From Saccharopolyspora shandongensis (lineage in GTDB: Bacteria; Actinomycetota; Actinomycetes; Mycobacteriales; Pseudonocardiaceae), in contig NZ_FNOK01000012.1 of NCBI RefSeq assembly GCF_900106995.1, positions 124,001-188,000 of the forward strand: DNA of 64,000 bases. Reading direction: 5' to 3'. This document shows, piece by piece, positions 50,058 to 61,783 of the stretch. The translations under genes and the position numbers were made by a program. Each line of letters starts with the position of its first letter. Position 1 is the first letter of the stretch. Under the pieces are notes generated by a model. It did not search any database, was not told the DNA's origin, and saw only the letters and a list, made by a program, of their open reading frames with translations.

Positions 50058-50219
50058 GAGAACTCCTTTGTTCGCGGCCGCGGAAACGCCGTGCGACCGC
50101 CTCGGGGCGACATGGCCGTACCAAGCGGTCACTTTAGATCCGGTACCGCCATCTTCGCGGTGATGACGGTCACCGGGCAAGACCCAAACCGACCGGTCAG
50201 TACGCCGTTTCGGGTGAGG

Positions 50220-51146
50220 TCAGGAGTTCCCGCGGCGGTGCAGCCTGCGGTTGAGCCGGGCCACGATCCGGCTGGTCGGGCGGCGTGCCTCGGCGGCCTT
50301 CGACCTGGTCGGGGCGGGCGGCAGCGGGCCGCCCCGCCATTCGCCGATCACCGAGCACATCGCGGGCAGCAGGATCGCCGCCGCCGCCTCGTAGCCCGCC
50401 GCCGAGGGGTGGAACCGGTCCGGGCTGAAGAACTCGCCCGGCCGCGCCAGGAACTCCGGCGACAGCAGGTCCGCCAGCGGCACCGCGCGCCCGCCGGCCG
50501 CCTCCACGACGCGCCGCTGCGCGCGGCCGAGCGCGAGGCTCCAGTGCCGCGCGATGGAACGCAGCGGCTGCGGGATCGGCCGGATCGCGCCCAAGTCCGG
50601 GCAGGTGCCGACGACGACCGCGACATCCGCGTCGGCCAGCCGCCGCACCGCGCCGCCGAGCAACTCCGCGCAGGCCGACACGGGCAGCTTCGAGGTGACG
50701 TCGTTGGCCCCGATGATGATCAGCGCCAGCTTCGGCGGGCGCAGCAGCGCGGCGTCCACCTGCGCGGCCAGCTCCTGCGACGTGGTCCCGACGATCGCGT
50801 GCGTGGTCAGCGCGACCGGCCGGTCGAGCTCCTCGGCCAGGCCGCGGGCCAGCCGCACGCCGGGCAGGTCCGCCTGGAAGTCGACGCCGAGCCCCGCCGC
50901 GGCGGAGTCGCCGAGCACGGCGAACTCCAGCGGCTCGAAGCCGTCGGCGAGTTCTCCGCGCGGCACCGGGCCGATGCCGCTGGGCAGGTGGATGCCGTCG
51001 GCGCGCAGGGGATCGTTGGCGGGTGGGCCGATCACCCGTCGTGCGTACCCGGCCTGCCCGTTGAGCAGCCCGTACGCCGCGCCGGAAAGTCCGCCGGCGG
51101 TGCCCGCCGCCAGCAGTGCGAGCCGGAATGCCTTCGCCGCGATCAT
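50220..51146 (-). CDS. SGNH/GDSL-type hydrolase, exported or membrane-anchored
   Basis: The 308-aa protein has an N-terminal hydrophobic segment (FRLALLAAGTAGGLSGAAYGLL) acting as signal or anchor. The hydrolase blocks are I GDSAAAGLG (nucleophile Ser), III GANDV and V DRFHPS (Asp-His). ATG 51146 with GGGAGG 5 nt upstream is preferred to an earlier ATG. It corresponds in place to M. tuberculosis Rv1075c, an esterase-like GDSL protein. It likely deacylates an envelope lipid or polysaccharide. It diverges from cbs. Confidence 0.9.
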   Translation of the reverse strand: MIAAKAFRLALLAAGTAGGLSGAAYGLLNGQAGYARRVIGPPANDPLRADGIHLPSGIGPVPRGELADGFEPLEFAVLGDSAAAGLGVDFQADLPGVRLARGLAEELDRPVALTTHAIVGTTSQELAAQVDAALLRPPKLALIIIGANDVTSKLPVSACAELLGGAVRRLADADVAVVVGTCPDLGAIRPIPQPLRSIARHWSLALGRAQRRVVEAAGGRAVPLADLLSPEFLARPGEFFSPDRFHPSAAGYEAAAAILLPAMCSVIGEWRGGPLPPAPTRSKAAEARRPTSRIVARLNRRLHRRGNS

Positions 51147-51393
51147 TCGGCCCTCCCTCACCAGTCCTGCGGCCGGTTACCGGCCGCGCCAACGGGGGAT
51201 GGGAAATGGTCACCCACATCGCCCCGGATCCGCGCGGCGAATTTCCCCGTCACTGGCAAGACGCGGCGCGGACCGAAATCGTTCCCTGCCGGTGTGTCGC
51301 GTTCCAGGTCCCTTGGGTTAGCCGGTGACCAGGCTATTAGGCTCGACGTCACACACCCGGCGAGCAGCAGTTACGAAGGATCGAGGACCGGAC

Positions 51394-52761
51394 GTGGACT
51401 ACGTCGAGCACGTCACCGAACTGGTGGGCAACACACCCCTGGTGCGGCTTAACGCGGTGGCCACCGGGCAAACCCCGGTGCTGGCCAAGGTCGAGTACCT
51501 GAACCCCGGCGGCAGCGTGAAGGACCGCATCGCGCTGCGCATGATCGAGGCCGCCGAGGCATCCGGCGAGCTGCGCCCCGGTGGCACCATCGTGGAGCCC
51601 ACCTCCGGCAACACCGGCGTGGGCCTGGCGATGGTCGCCCAGCGCAGGGGCTACCGCTGCGTGTTCGTCTGCCCGGACAAGGTCAGCGAGGACAAGCGAA
51701 ACGTCCTCAAGGCCTACGGCGCGGAGGTCGTGGTGTGCCCGACGGCGGTGCCGCCGGAGCACCCGGACTCCTACTACAACGTCTCCGACCGCCTGGTCCG
51801 GGAGATCGACGGCGCCTGGAAGCCGAACCAGTACGCCAACCCGGCCAACCCGGAGTCGCACGTGCACTCCACCGGCCCGGAGATCTGGGAGCAGACCGAC
51901 GGTAAGGTGACGCACTTCGTGGCGGGCATCGGCACCGGCGGCACCATCTCCGGCACCGGGTCGTACCTGAAGAAGGTCTCCGACGGCCGCGTGCAGGTCA
52001 TCGGCGCCGACCCGGAGGGTTCGGTCTACTCCGGCGGCAACGGGCGGCCTTACCTGGTCGAAGGCGTCGGCGAGGACTTCTGGCCCACCACCTACGACCG
52101 GGACGTCTGCGACCAGATCATCGCGGTCTCCGACGCCGACTCGTTCGAGATGACCCGCCGCCTGGCCCGCGAGGAGGCGCTGCTGGTCGGCGGCTCCTGC
52201 GGGATGGCGGTCGCGGCGGCGCTGAAGCTCGCCGAGACGACCGACCCGGACGACGTGATCGTCGTGCTGCTGCCCGACGGCGGCCGCGGCTACCTGACCA
52301 AGGTCTTCAACGACTCGTGGATGGCGTCCTACGGCTTCCTCTCGCCGGACCACGGCGGCGGGTCGGTCGGCGACGTGCTGCGCCGCAAGGACGGCACCAT
52401 CCCGGACCTGGTGCACGTGCACCCGAGTGAAACCGTGGCCGACGCCGTCGCGATCCTCCGCGAGTTCGGCGTCTCGCAGATGCCCGTGGTCAGCGCGGAG
52501 CCGCCGATCATGGCCGCCGAGGTCGTCGGCGCGGTCAACGAGCGGGACCTGCTCGACGCGCTGTTCGCCGGCCGCGCGAACCTCGCGGACCGGGTGGAAC
52601 TGCACATGTCGCCGCCGCTGCCGACGATCGGCGCGGGCGAGGAGATCAGCGCGGCGATGTCCGCGCTGGCCGGTGCCGACGGGGCCATGGTGTTGATCGA
52701 CGGCAAGCCCGCGGGCGTGGTGACCCGGCAGGATGTGCTTGGATTCATCGCTGGCCGATGA
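51394..52761 (+). CDS. cbs: cystathionine beta-synthase
   Basis: The 455-aa enzyme starts at GTG 51394 with GAGGA 7 nt upstream. The fold II PLP domain has the Schiff-base lysine K43 in GGSVKDR, the phosphate-binding GTGGT loop (GIGTGGTISGTG) and SGNTG for substrate. Two CBS domains follow residue 335 (HPSETVADAVAILREFGVSQMPV ... AMSALAGADGAMVLIDG), a regulatory Bateman module. It makes cystathionine from serine and homocysteine, the first step of reverse transsulfuration. Together with metB it interconverts methionine and cysteine sulfur for mycothiol. Position equals Rv1077. Confidence 0.95.
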   Translation: MDYVEHVTELVGNTPLVRLNAVATGQTPVLAKVEYLNPGGSVKDRIALRMIEAAEASGELRPGGTIVEPTSGNTGVGLAMVAQRRGYRCVFVCPDKVSEDKRNVLKAYGAEVVVCPTAVPPEHPDSYYNVSDRLVREIDGAWKPNQYANPANPESHVHSTGPEIWEQTDGKVTHFVAGIGTGGTISGTGSYLKKVSDGRVQVIGADPEGSVYSGGNGRPYLVEGVGEDFWPTTYDRDVCDQIIAVSDADSFEMTRRLAREEALLVGGSCGMAVAAALKLAETTDPDDVIVVLLPDGGRGYLTKVFNDSWMASYGFLSPDHGGGSVGDVLRRKDGTIPDLVHVHPSETVADAVAILREFGVSQMPVVSAEPPIMAAEVVGAVNERDLLDALFAGRANLADRVELHMSPPLPTIGAGEEISAAMSALAGADGAMVLIDGKPAGVVTRQDVLGFIAGR

Positions 52762-52863
52762 CGACTTGTTACGGAACGACACTACGCTGCAGGTCGATCA
52801 GCTAGCGTGTGTGATCGCATGCCCCAGACTTCGCATTACGCCCCAAGGGAGTAGGACACCCCG

Positions 52864-53922
52864 ATGAGCTCTCCGCAGCCGCCGGACGGCGGTCAGCAGG
52901 GTTCGGACCCCATCTCGAACCGGATGGACCCGCAGGACCCCAACCAGGCCGGCAGCGACGCGACGCAGGTCGTGAGGCCTGTCCAGCCGCAGGGCCAGCA
53001 GCTGCCGTCCGACTCGACCCAGGTCGTGCCGCCGTCGATGCAGCCGCCGCAGCCGATGTACCAGCAGCCCGGCCTGGCCGGCCAGGGCGCCGGCGCCGAG
53101 GCGACCGCGATGGTGCCGCCGTCGATGCAGCCGCCGCAGCCGATGTACCAGCAGCCGGGCACCCAGAGCCAGCCGGGCGGCTTCCCGTCACAGCCGCAGG
53201 GCACGCCCAGCGGCGGTTTCCCGGCCCCGCAGGCCCAGGGCGGCTTCGGCGCCCCGCCGCCGCAGGCCGGCTACGGCCAGCCCGCGGGCCAGGGCCAGGG
53301 CAGCAAGGGCCTCGCCCTGACCGCCGGTTGGGTCGCGACGGTCATCGGTGGCCTCGGCCTGATCTTCAACCTGATCGGCGTGATCACCCTTAGTGCGACG
53401 TACTCGTACCTGGAGACCCAGACTGCCGAGCTGGAGCAGTACAAGGAATACGGCATCGAGATGCCGGAGATCAACCTCCCGCCGTACGGCCTGATGATCA
53501 CCCTGTACATCGGGTTCCTGATCGCCAGCCTCGTGCTGCTGGCCGGCGGGATCATGGTCATCCTCAAGAAGAACGTCGGCCCGATCCTGGTCGTCGCCGC
53601 TTCGGGTCTGTACGCCATCTGCCAGCTGGTGACCCTCTTCACCGGCTTCGTCACCGGCATCTCCATCGCCGGCACCATCGTGGCCATCCTGATCGCAGCC
53701 GCTATCGGTGTGCTGGCGTTCCTGCCGGGCACCCGGCAGTACATCGCCGCCGCCGGTTCCGGTGCGCCGGCTCCGGCCGCCGTCGGTGGCTACGGCCAGC
53801 CCGGTCAGCAGGGTGGCTTCGGCCAGCCGGGCCAGCCGCAGCAGTTCGGCCAGCCGGGCCAGCAGCCCGGTGGTTTCCCGCCCGCCGGCGGGCAGCAGCC
53901 GCCGCAGCCCCCGCAGTGGTGA
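52864..53922 (+). CDS. proline-rich membrane protein (Pra-like, Rv1078 position)
   Basis: The 352-aa protein has a Gln/Pro/Gly-rich N-terminal half of about 140 residues containing a duplicated VPPSMQPPQPMYQQPG (53027 and 53112 regions). The hydrophobic core comprises four segments (LALTAGWVATVIGGLGLIFN, YGLMITLYIGFLIASLVLLAGG, GPILVVAASGLYAICQL, ISIAGTIVAILIAAAIGVLAF). A Gln/Gly/Pro-rich tail follows. The gene lies between cbs and metB, where M. tuberculosis has the proline-rich antigen Pra (Rv1078). Pra is a surface-exposed antigen of unknown function. A terminator follows. Confidence 0.85.
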   Translation: MSSPQPPDGGQQGSDPISNRMDPQDPNQAGSDATQVVRPVQPQGQQLPSDSTQVVPPSMQPPQPMYQQPGLAGQGAGAEATAMVPPSMQPPQPMYQQPGTQSQPGGFPSQPQGTPSGGFPAPQAQGGFGAPPPQAGYGQPAGQGQGSKGLALTAGWVATVIGGLGLIFNLIGVITLSATYSYLETQTAELEQYKEYGIEMPEINLPPYGLMITLYIGFLIASLVLLAGGIMVILKKNVGPILVVAASGLYAICQLVTLFTGFVTGISIAGTIVAILIAAAIGVLAFLPGTRQYIAAAGSGAPAPAAVGGYGQPGQQGGFGQPGQPQQFGQPGQQPGGFPPAGGQQPPQPPQW

Positions 53923-53937
53923 CGCGTTGATCCACGG

Positions 53938-53972
53938 AAGCGGCCCCCGACCTGCCCGGTCGGGGGCCGCTT
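53938..53972 (+). terminator. terminator after the Pra-like gene
   Basis: AAGCGGCCCCCGACC and GGTCGGGGGCCGCTT form a 15-bp perfect stem with a TGCCC loop, isolating metB from the upstream gene. Confidence 0.88.
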
Positions 53973-54025
53973 CACATCGCGGGCCGGAGTCGGCGGATCG
54001 GCCGCCAGGTCGTACGCTGCTCCAC

Positions 54026-55165
54026 ATGAGTGACGGCTTCGCCACCCGCGCCATTCACGCGGGCCAGGAGGCAGACCCGACGACCGGTTCGGTGATCGTG
54101 CCGATCCACGCCACGTCGACCTACGCGCAGGACGGCGTGGGCGGCATGCGCGGCGGCTACGAGTACTCCCGCACCGGCAATCCGACCCGCACCGCGCTGG
54201 AGGAATGTCTGGCCGCGCTGGAGGGTGGCCGGCACGGGCGCGCGTTCGCCTCGGGCATGGCGGCCACCGACGCGGTGCTGCGCGCCACCCTGAAGCCGGG
54301 TGACCACCTGGTCATCCCGGACGACGCCTACGGCGGCACGTTCCGCCTGGTGGACAAGGTGCTCACCGCCTGGGGCGTCGAGTACACGCCCGCCCCGGTG
54401 TCCGATGTGGACGCGGTGCGGGCGGCGATCCGGCCGAACACCAAGGTGATCTGGGTCGAGACGCCCACCAACCCGCTGCTCAACATCGGCGACATCGCCG
54501 CCCTGGCGCAGGTCTCCCGCGACGCCGGCACGAAGCTGGTCGTGGACAACACCTTCGCCTCGCCGTACCTGCAGCAGCCGCTGGAGCTCGGCGCGAACGT
54601 CGTGGTGCACTCGACCACCAAGTACCTGGGCGGGCACTCCGACGTGGTCGGCGGCGCGGTGATCACCTCCGACGACGAGCTCGCCGAGCAGGTCGCGTTC
54701 CTGCAGAACGGGGCGGGCGCGGTGCCCGGGCCGTTCGACGTGTTCCTGACGCTGCGCGGCATCAAGACCCTCGCGGTGCGGATGGAGCGGCACAGCGCCA
54801 ACGCCGAGCGCATCGTCGCCGCGCTGACCGGCCACCCGAAGGTCGCGAAGGTGCTCTACCCGGGCCTGCCGGAGCACCCCGGCCACGAGGTGGCGGCGAA
54901 GCAGATGCGCCACTTCGGCGGGATGATCTCCTTCCTGCACGCCGACGGCGAGGAGGCGGCGTTGGAGGTCTGCTCGCGCACCCGGCTGTTCACCCTGGCC
55001 GAGTCGCTGGGCGGGGTGGAGTCGCTGATCGAGCACCCGGGCCGGATGACGCACGCGAGCACGGCCGGCTCGATGCTGCAGGTCCCGTCCGACCTGGTGC
55101 GGCTGTCGGTCGGCATCGAAGAGGCGGACGACCTGGTCGAGGACCTCCTCTCGGCCCTCGGCTGA
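54026..55165 (+). CDS. metB: cystathionine gamma-synthase (or gamma-lyase)
   Basis: The 379-aa PLP enzyme of the Cys/Met metabolism family has the Schiff-base lysine K199 in VHSTTKYLGGHSD, the cofactor motif YEYSRTGNPTR near residue 48 and SVGIEEADDLVEDL at the C-terminus. The ATG is close to the Pra terminator and the promoter must lie in a 50-bp gap. It makes cystathionine from O-succinylhomoserine and cysteine; in actinomycetes the same enzyme often also has gamma-lyase activity. The adjacency of cbs and metB supports transsulfuration. Confidence 0.93.
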   Translation: MSDGFATRAIHAGQEADPTTGSVIVPIHATSTYAQDGVGGMRGGYEYSRTGNPTRTALEECLAALEGGRHGRAFASGMAATDAVLRATLKPGDHLVIPDDAYGGTFRLVDKVLTAWGVEYTPAPVSDVDAVRAAIRPNTKVIWVETPTNPLLNIGDIAALAQVSRDAGTKLVVDNTFASPYLQQPLELGANVVVHSTTKYLGGHSDVVGGAVITSDDELAEQVAFLQNGAGAVPGPFDVFLTLRGIKTLAVRMERHSANAERIVAALTGHPKVAKVLYPGLPEHPGHEVAAKQMRHFGGMISFLHADGEEAALEVCSRTRLFTLAESLGGVESLIEHPGRMTHASTAGSMLQVPSDLVRLSVGIEEADDLVEDLLSALG

Positions 55166-55175
55166 CGACGGATAC

Positions 55176-55217
55176 CCGGGGAGGGCGCGATTCCACGTGG
55201 GATCGCGCCCTCCCCGG
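55176..55217. terminator. bidirectional terminator after metB
   Basis: CCGGGGAGGGCGCGAT (55176-55191) and ATCGCGCCCTCCCCGG (55202-55217) form a 16-bp stem whose loop itself contains CCACGTGG. It serves metB and the convergent small gene. Confidence 0.9.
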
Positions 55218-55469
55218 TCAGCGTTCCAGGGCCGGATCGCCGCTGCCGAGCGGGCGGGTGTCGGCCGGTTGGCGGGGGTTGACCGGGAGGTCGTCCGGTT
55301 TCAGGCAGCCGCCGATCAGCTCCACCGCGCCGTCGCGAGATCGGTAGGAGCCCGGTTCGTCGCAGCCGGATTGGAACACCGCGAACACCGCCACGCCGGA
55401 CAGGGCCGCGGCCGTGACGAATCCGGTGACCAGCGGGATCGCGCCACTCGTAGGCATCAGCCGCGCCAT
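55218..55469 (-). CDS. small membrane or secreted protein
   Basis: The 83-aa product starts at ATG 55469 with GGGAGGAAGC immediately upstream, a strong ribosome site. One hydrophobic stretch (SGAIPLVTGFVTAAALSGVAVFAVF) is followed by CDEPGSYRSRDGAVELIGGCLKPDD, with two Cys that could form a disulfide outside the membrane. No family is recognised. It converges on metB across a shared terminator and diverges from the threonine dehydratase gene. Confidence 0.7.
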   Translation of the reverse strand: MARLMPTSGAIPLVTGFVTAAALSGVAVFAVFQSGCDEPGSYRSRDGAVELIGGCLKPDDLPVNPRQPADTRPLGSGDPALER

Positions 55470-55693
55470 GCTTCCTCCCGTGTGCAGCCCCGGCACCGAC
55501 GTCGGGCAGCGGACCGCGCTACACCTGGCCGGTGTACGCCGATGATCGCTGATCGTTCGAATCCCCGCCGCGACAGCTCGCCCCCACCAGCCTTCGTCGC
55601 GGTGCCGTCCGGTTGCGGGTGACCGGCCGCTCCTCCGAGGGTACCGAAGGTGTAACCCGGGTCGCCCGCGTTTTGCGGTGGCACGATTGGCCC

Positions 55694-56905
55694 ATGCGGC
55701 TGGTCGATCTGGACCGAATCCGCGGCGCCGGCGAGCAGCTCGCCGGGATCGCGCGGTGCACGCCGCTGGAGCACTCCCGGGTGCTCGGCGAGCACTGCGG
55801 CGGTGAAGTCTTCCTGAAGTGCGAAAACCTCCAGCGCACCGGCTCGTTCAAGCTCCGCGGCGCCTACGTGCGGCTGCTGGCGTTGGACGAGGTGCGCCGG
55901 GCCGCCGGGGTCGTCGCGGCGAGCGCCGGGAACCACGCGCAGGGCGTTGCGCTCGCGGCATCGTTGCTCGGCATCCACGCCACGGTGTTCATGCCGGTGC
56001 GCGTGCCGCTGCCGAAGCTCGCGGCCACCAAGTCCTACGGCGCCGACGTCCGGCTGCACGGCGCGGTGCTGGAGGAGACGCTCGCCGCGGCGCAGGAGCA
56101 CGCGCGGCAGACCGGGGCGGAGTTCATCCACCCCTACGACCATCCCGACATCGTCGCCGGTCAGGGCACCGTCGGGCTGGAGATCCTGGCACAGTTGCCG
56201 GAGGTCCGCAGCATCGTGGTGCCCACCGGGGGCGGCGGGCTGGTCGCGGGCATCGCCGCGGCGGTGAAGGCGGAGCACCCGCACGTCAGGGTGCTGGCGG
56301 TGCAGGCCGAGCAGGCCGCGGCGTGGCCGGTTTCGCTGGCGGCGGGCAAGCCGGTGCGGCTGGCCGAAACCCAGACGATGGCCGACGGGATCGCGGTCGG
56401 CGAGCCCGGCCCGGTGACGTTCGCGCACGTGGCGGAGCTGGTCGATGGGGTTTTGACGGTCAGCGAGGAGGCCCTGTCGAGGGCCCTGCTGCTGTGCCTG
56501 GAGCGGGCGAAGCTGGTGGCCGAGCCCGCCGGTGTCGCCTCGGTCGCGGCGCTGCTGGAGCACCCCGAGCAGGTCCGGTCGCCGACCGTGGCGGTGCTTT
56601 CCGGCGGCAACATCGACCCACTGCTGCTGCTCCAGCTGATCCAGCACGGCATGGGCTCGGCGGGCCGCTACCTGTCGCTGCGGGTGCGGCTGCCGGATCG
56701 GCCCGGCTCGCTGGCGGGCCTGCTGGCGAAGCTGGGCGAGCTGTCGGCGAACGTGCTGGACATCGAGCACTCCCGGATCTCCGGCGCCCTCGCGCTGGGC
56801 GAGGTGGACGTGGAGATATCCCTGGAAACCCGCGGCCCCGAGCACTGCCACTACGTGGTCGAGGAGCTCGGGGCCGCAGGCTTCACCGTCGTCGCCGAAG
56901 GCTGA
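55694..56905 (+). CDS. threonine dehydratase (threonine ammonia-lyase) with ACT domain
   Basis: The 403-aa fold II PLP enzyme has the Schiff-base lysine K53 in TGSFKLRGA, the SAGNHAQG substrate loop (about residue 77), the glycine-rich PTGGGGLVAG phosphate loop and SGGNIDP. A C-terminal ACT domain of about 75 residues (LSLRVRLPDRPGSLAGLLAKLGELSANVLD) suggests regulation by an amino acid. It deaminates threonine to 2-oxobutanoate. The single ACT domain and length are like TdcB/SdsL-type rather than the longer IlvA with two ACT-like domains, so the symbol is not assigned. Confidence 0.92.
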   Translation: MRLVDLDRIRGAGEQLAGIARCTPLEHSRVLGEHCGGEVFLKCENLQRTGSFKLRGAYVRLLALDEVRRAAGVVAASAGNHAQGVALAASLLGIHATVFMPVRVPLPKLAATKSYGADVRLHGAVLEETLAAAQEHARQTGAEFIHPYDHPDIVAGQGTVGLEILAQLPEVRSIVVPTGGGGLVAGIAAAVKAEHPHVRVLAVQAEQAAAWPVSLAAGKPVRLAETQTMADGIAVGEPGPVTFAHVAELVDGVLTVSEEALSRALLLCLERAKLVAEPAGVASVAALLEHPEQVRSPTVAVLSGGNIDPLLLLQLIQHGMGSAGRYLSLRVRLPDRPGSLAGLLAKLGELSANVLDIEHSRISGALALGEVDVEISLETRGPEHCHYVVEELGAAGFTVVAEG

Positions 56906-57052
56906 CGCCGGGCCACGGGTGCGGTGGGTCGCCCGGGTCGGCCTTCGGCGACGTTCCGGCAGGCCCGCCGGCCGCGAGTCCTTTGGGGCGCTATCGCGGC
57001 CCAAAGGACTCACGGCTTCGTGGCCAGCGGAAACATCGAGCCGCGGAACGGA

Positions 57053-59190
<2,138 letters not shown>

Positions 59191-59207
59191 CGAGCAGACT
59201 CTTGGGC

Positions 59208-59696
59208 TCAGCCGGCGAAGGGCTCGGCCTTGACCAGCGTCACCGACATGGTGCCGCCGTTGGGGAGCTCGTACTCCCGGGTCTCGCCCTCCTTGGCGTC
59301 CAGCAGCGCGCGGCCCAGCGGCGAGTTCGGGGAGTAGACCTCCAGCTCGCCGTGCGCGCCCTCCTCGCGGGTGGCCAGCAGGAACATCTCGGTCTCGTCC
59401 TCGCCGTCGTAGCGGACCGTCAGCACCGAGCCGGGCCGGGCGATGCCGGATTCGGTGGGCACGTCGCCGACCTTGGCGGTGCGCAGCAGTTCCTGCAGCT
59501 GGCGGATGCGGGCCTCGATCTGCCCCTGCTCCTCGCGGGCCGCGTGGTAGCCGCCGTTCTCCCGCAGGTCGCCTTCCTCGCGGGCCTCGTTGATCTTCGC
59601 GGCGATCGCCGGGCGGTTGGCCACGAGCTCGTCCAGCTCTCCCTTGAGCCGGTCGTAAGCATCCTGGGTCAGCCAGGTCACCTGGGTCTCGCTCAC
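59208..59696 (-). CDS. greA: transcription elongation factor GreA
   Basis: The 162-aa protein has the N-terminal coiled coil with the acidic tip [19 protein letters not shown] (the family has GDLSENAEYHAAKE), which enters the RNA polymerase secondary channel. The C-terminal FKBP-like domain includes [17 protein letters not shown]. The start is GTG 59696 ([17 protein letters not shown]); GAGGAG lies about 10 nt upstream. It stimulates cleavage of backtracked RNA. Order greA, DUF4307 protein, mca is conserved in mycobacteria (Rv1080c-Rv1082). Confidence 0.95.
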   Translation of the reverse strand: MSETQVTWLTQDAYDRLKGELDELVANRPAIAAKINEAREEGDLRENGGYHAAREEQGQIEARIRQLQELLRTAKVGDVPTESGIARPGSVLTVRYDGEDETEMFLLATREEGAHGELEVYSPNSPLGRALLDAKEGETREYELPNGGTMSVTLVKAEPFAG

Positions 59697-59890
59697 GGTC
59701 ACCACTCCTCGTCGACTGCGGCCCGCGTTTTCCCACGGGCGAATTGCATTTCCGCGCATTTGATTTCTCGGCCTTTGGCCAAGTAACGGAAAAACACGGC
59801 CCGCGCGGGACCGTGCTGAAGTCGACAATAGCACGAAGCACCACACCCCGGGCCGGGATTTTCCCAGCACCCGGCGTGGTACGCCGGTGT

Positions 59891-60328
59891 TCACCCAGTT
59901 GGCCGTAGGTGGGTGGACAAATATTCAGGAACGTTGTAAGTGCAGCCGTACACCTCCCCGATGTTCGCTCGGGCGGAGGTACGCAGCACAGTCTCCTGCC
60001 TGGTGGTGCCGTCCGCAGGTTGGATCAGAACTTCTTTGCGACCGACTTCCTCGCCGGATTTGGCTCGGGCGCGCACGACGCAGTCGGCGGGCCGCTGCGG
60101 CTCGTCGCGCTGGACCTCGAGCACGATCGTCACGGACTGGTCGTCGAGCACCTCGAAGGCGATCTGCTTCCCCTGGATCGGGGCGCTGCCGAGGTTGCGG
60201 TAGCCGACGATCGCCACGCCCACCAGTGCGACCAGCACGACCGAGATCAGCACCCAGCGGAGGGCCGGGCGCGGGCGCGTGCGGGCACGCGATCCGTACC
60301 GGTCCTGCGGGATCTGCTGGTTCGTCAC
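59891..60328 (-). CDS. DUF4307 membrane protein
   Basis: From GTG 60328 the product is 145 aa, opening [20 protein letters not shown], the usual start of the family; an upstream ATG at 60436 would add 36 Pro/Arg-rich residues. GAAAGG precedes the GTG. A single membrane helix ([20 protein letters not shown]) is followed by an extracytoplasmic beta domain ([45 protein letters not shown]). It lies beside greA and diverges from mca. Its conserved place is as Rv1081c. Function unknown. Confidence 0.88.
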   Translation of the reverse strand: MTNQQIPQDRYGSRARTRPRPALRWVLISVVLVALVGVAIVGYRNLGSAPIQGKQIAFEVLDDQSVTIVLEVQRDEPQRPADCVVRARAKSGEEVGRKEVLIQPADGTTRQETVLRTSARANIGEVYGCTYNVPEYLSTHLRPTG

Positions 60329-60527
60329 CGGGGTGGACGGCCTTTCGCCTTCGGGCTTCGCCGCCGCCCGCGGACGGGTGTTGCGGGGGCTGGCGCCGAG
60401 CAAGTCGGACCCACCGGGAACAATGGGACCCGACATCCACGTTAAGTATCCCTAGGGTGTCCCGCGGCCTGTCAGCGGGGCCGTGTTCATGAGAGATGCT
60501 TGCAAAGCAAGAGGGGATTACCCGGCG

Positions 60528-61409
60528 ATGGCGGACAAGCTGCGGCTGATGACGGTGCACGCGCACCCGGATGACGAGTCCAGCAAGGGTGCCGCGACGA
60601 CCGCGCGTTACGTGGCCGACGGGCACGAAGTGATGGTTGTCACCTGCACCGGCGGCGAGGCGGGCAGCATCCTCAACCCGGCCATGGACCGGCCGGAGGT
60701 CGTCGAGAACCTGACGGAGGTCCGCCGCGCGGAGATGGCCGAGGCGGCCAAGATCCTCGGGGTGCAGCACCGGTGGCTGGGCTTCGTCGACTCCGGGCTC
60801 CCGGAGGGCGACCCGCTGCCCGCGCTGCCGGAGGGCGTCTTCGCCACCGTGCCGATGGAGGTCTCGACCCGCGAGCTGGTCGAGGTGATGCGGGAGTTCC
60901 GCCCGCACGTCGTGATCACCTACGACGAGAACGGCGGCTACCCGCACCCGGACCACATCCGGTGCCACGAGATCTCGGTGGCGGCGTTCGACGCGGCCGG
61001 TGACCCCGACCTGTACCAAGACGCGGGCGAGCCGTGGCAGCCGCTGAAGCTGTACTACTCGCACGGCTTCTCCCGCAAGCGCATGCAGCTGTTCCACGAG
61101 GCGCTGCTGGCCAGGGACATGGAGTCCCCGTACGGCGAGTGGCTGGCCAAGTGGGACTCGACCCGCCCCGACCCGGACGAGCGGGTCACCACGCGGGTCG
61201 AGTGCGGGCAGTACTTCGAGCAGCGCGACGACGCGTTGCGCGCCCACGCGACCCAGATCGACCCGACCAGCCGCTGGTTCGCGGTCCCGCTCGACATCCA
61301 GCGCGAGCTGTGGCCGACCGAGGACTACGAACTGGTGCGCTCGCTGGTCGACACCACGTTGCCGGAGGACGACCTGTTCTCCGGCGTGCAGGAGAAGGTG
61401 TGCGCATGA
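60528..61409 (+). CDS. mca: mycothiol S-conjugate amidase
   Basis: The 293-aa zinc hydrolase has the metal motif AHPDDE (residues 12-17) and a second ligand in GYPHPDH (about residue 141), the LmbE/Mca fold. It matches Mca rather than MshB in length and in the segment [11 protein letters not shown]. It splits mycothiol S-conjugates of drugs and electrophiles into mercapturic acid for export and glucosamine-inositol for recycling. GAGGGG lies about 11 nt before ATG 60528. It is coupled to the small membrane protein downstream (ATGA). Confidence 0.95.
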   Translation: MADKLRLMTVHAHPDDESSKGAATTARYVADGHEVMVVTCTGGEAGSILNPAMDRPEVVENLTEVRRAEMAEAAKILGVQHRWLGFVDSGLPEGDPLPALPEGVFATVPMEVSTRELVEVMREFRPHVVITYDENGGYPHPDHIRCHEISVAAFDAAGDPDLYQDAGEPWQPLKLYYSHGFSRKRMQLFHEALLARDMESPYGEWLAKWDSTRPDPDERVTTRVECGQYFEQRDDALRAHATQIDPTSRWFAVPLDIQRELWPTEDYELVRSLVDTTLPEDDLFSGVQEKVCA

Positions 61410-61720
61410 GTGCCACGGAAGCGGTCACCTACGTGCTCGCGCAGACGCCCGTCCCCGTGACGCCGGACCCGGGCGGCCAGGGCGAGGACTTCGGCAAGTC
61501 CTCCCCGGTGGGCCTGGTGCTGCTGGTGGTGTTCGCCATCGCGGTGGTGTTCCTGATCCGCTCGATGACCAAGCACCTGAAGAAGGTGCCGGTGGTCTTC
61601 GACGAGCAGAAGGCAGCGGCGGCGGCCCCGGCGAGGGTGAAGCGAGCCGAAGCGGAGCCGGCGGAGGAACCCGAAGCCGAGCAGGGCGAGGCGAAGCCGG
61701 GCAAGGGCGAAGCCTCCTAG
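61406..61720 (+). CDS. small conserved membrane protein linked to mca
   Basis: The 104-aa protein has an N-terminal short extracytoplasmic part ([17 protein letters not shown]), one membrane helix ([17 protein letters not shown]) and a Lys/Glu/Ala-rich cytoplasmic tail ([20 protein letters not shown]). It overlaps mca by 4 bp and holds the same place as Rv1083. It may attach Mca to the membrane or to an exporter, but that is not shown. A terminator follows. Confidence 0.88.
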   Translation: MSATEAVTYVLAQTPVPVTPDPGGQGEDFGKSSPVGLVLLVVFAIAVVFLIRSMTKHLKKVPVVFDEQKAAAAAPARVKRAEAEPAEEPEAEQGEAKPGKGEAS

Positions 61721-61736
61721 CGAGGCGAAAAGCGAG

Positions 61737-61766
61737 CGGGGCCATCCGGAGTGCCGGATGGCCCCG
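61737..61766. terminator. terminator between mca unit and eccC
   Basis: CGGGGCCATCCGG and CCGGATGGCCCCG form a 13-bp perfect stem with AGTG loop between the convergent mca unit and eccC. Confidence 0.88.
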
Positions 61767-61783
61767 ACTGCGTTTCGGGGACG

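Noticed and set aside
48870-51452. A very long open frame antisense to the thiolase and SGNH hydrolase genes
   Set aside because: High GC makes the antisense frame free of stops; the translated product is Arg/Gly/Ala rich and the sense frames carry complete catalytic motifs.
53973-54025. SAM or cobalamin riboswitch before metB
   Set aside because: The gap between terminator and start is only about 50 bp, too short for either, and none of their conserved cores is seen.
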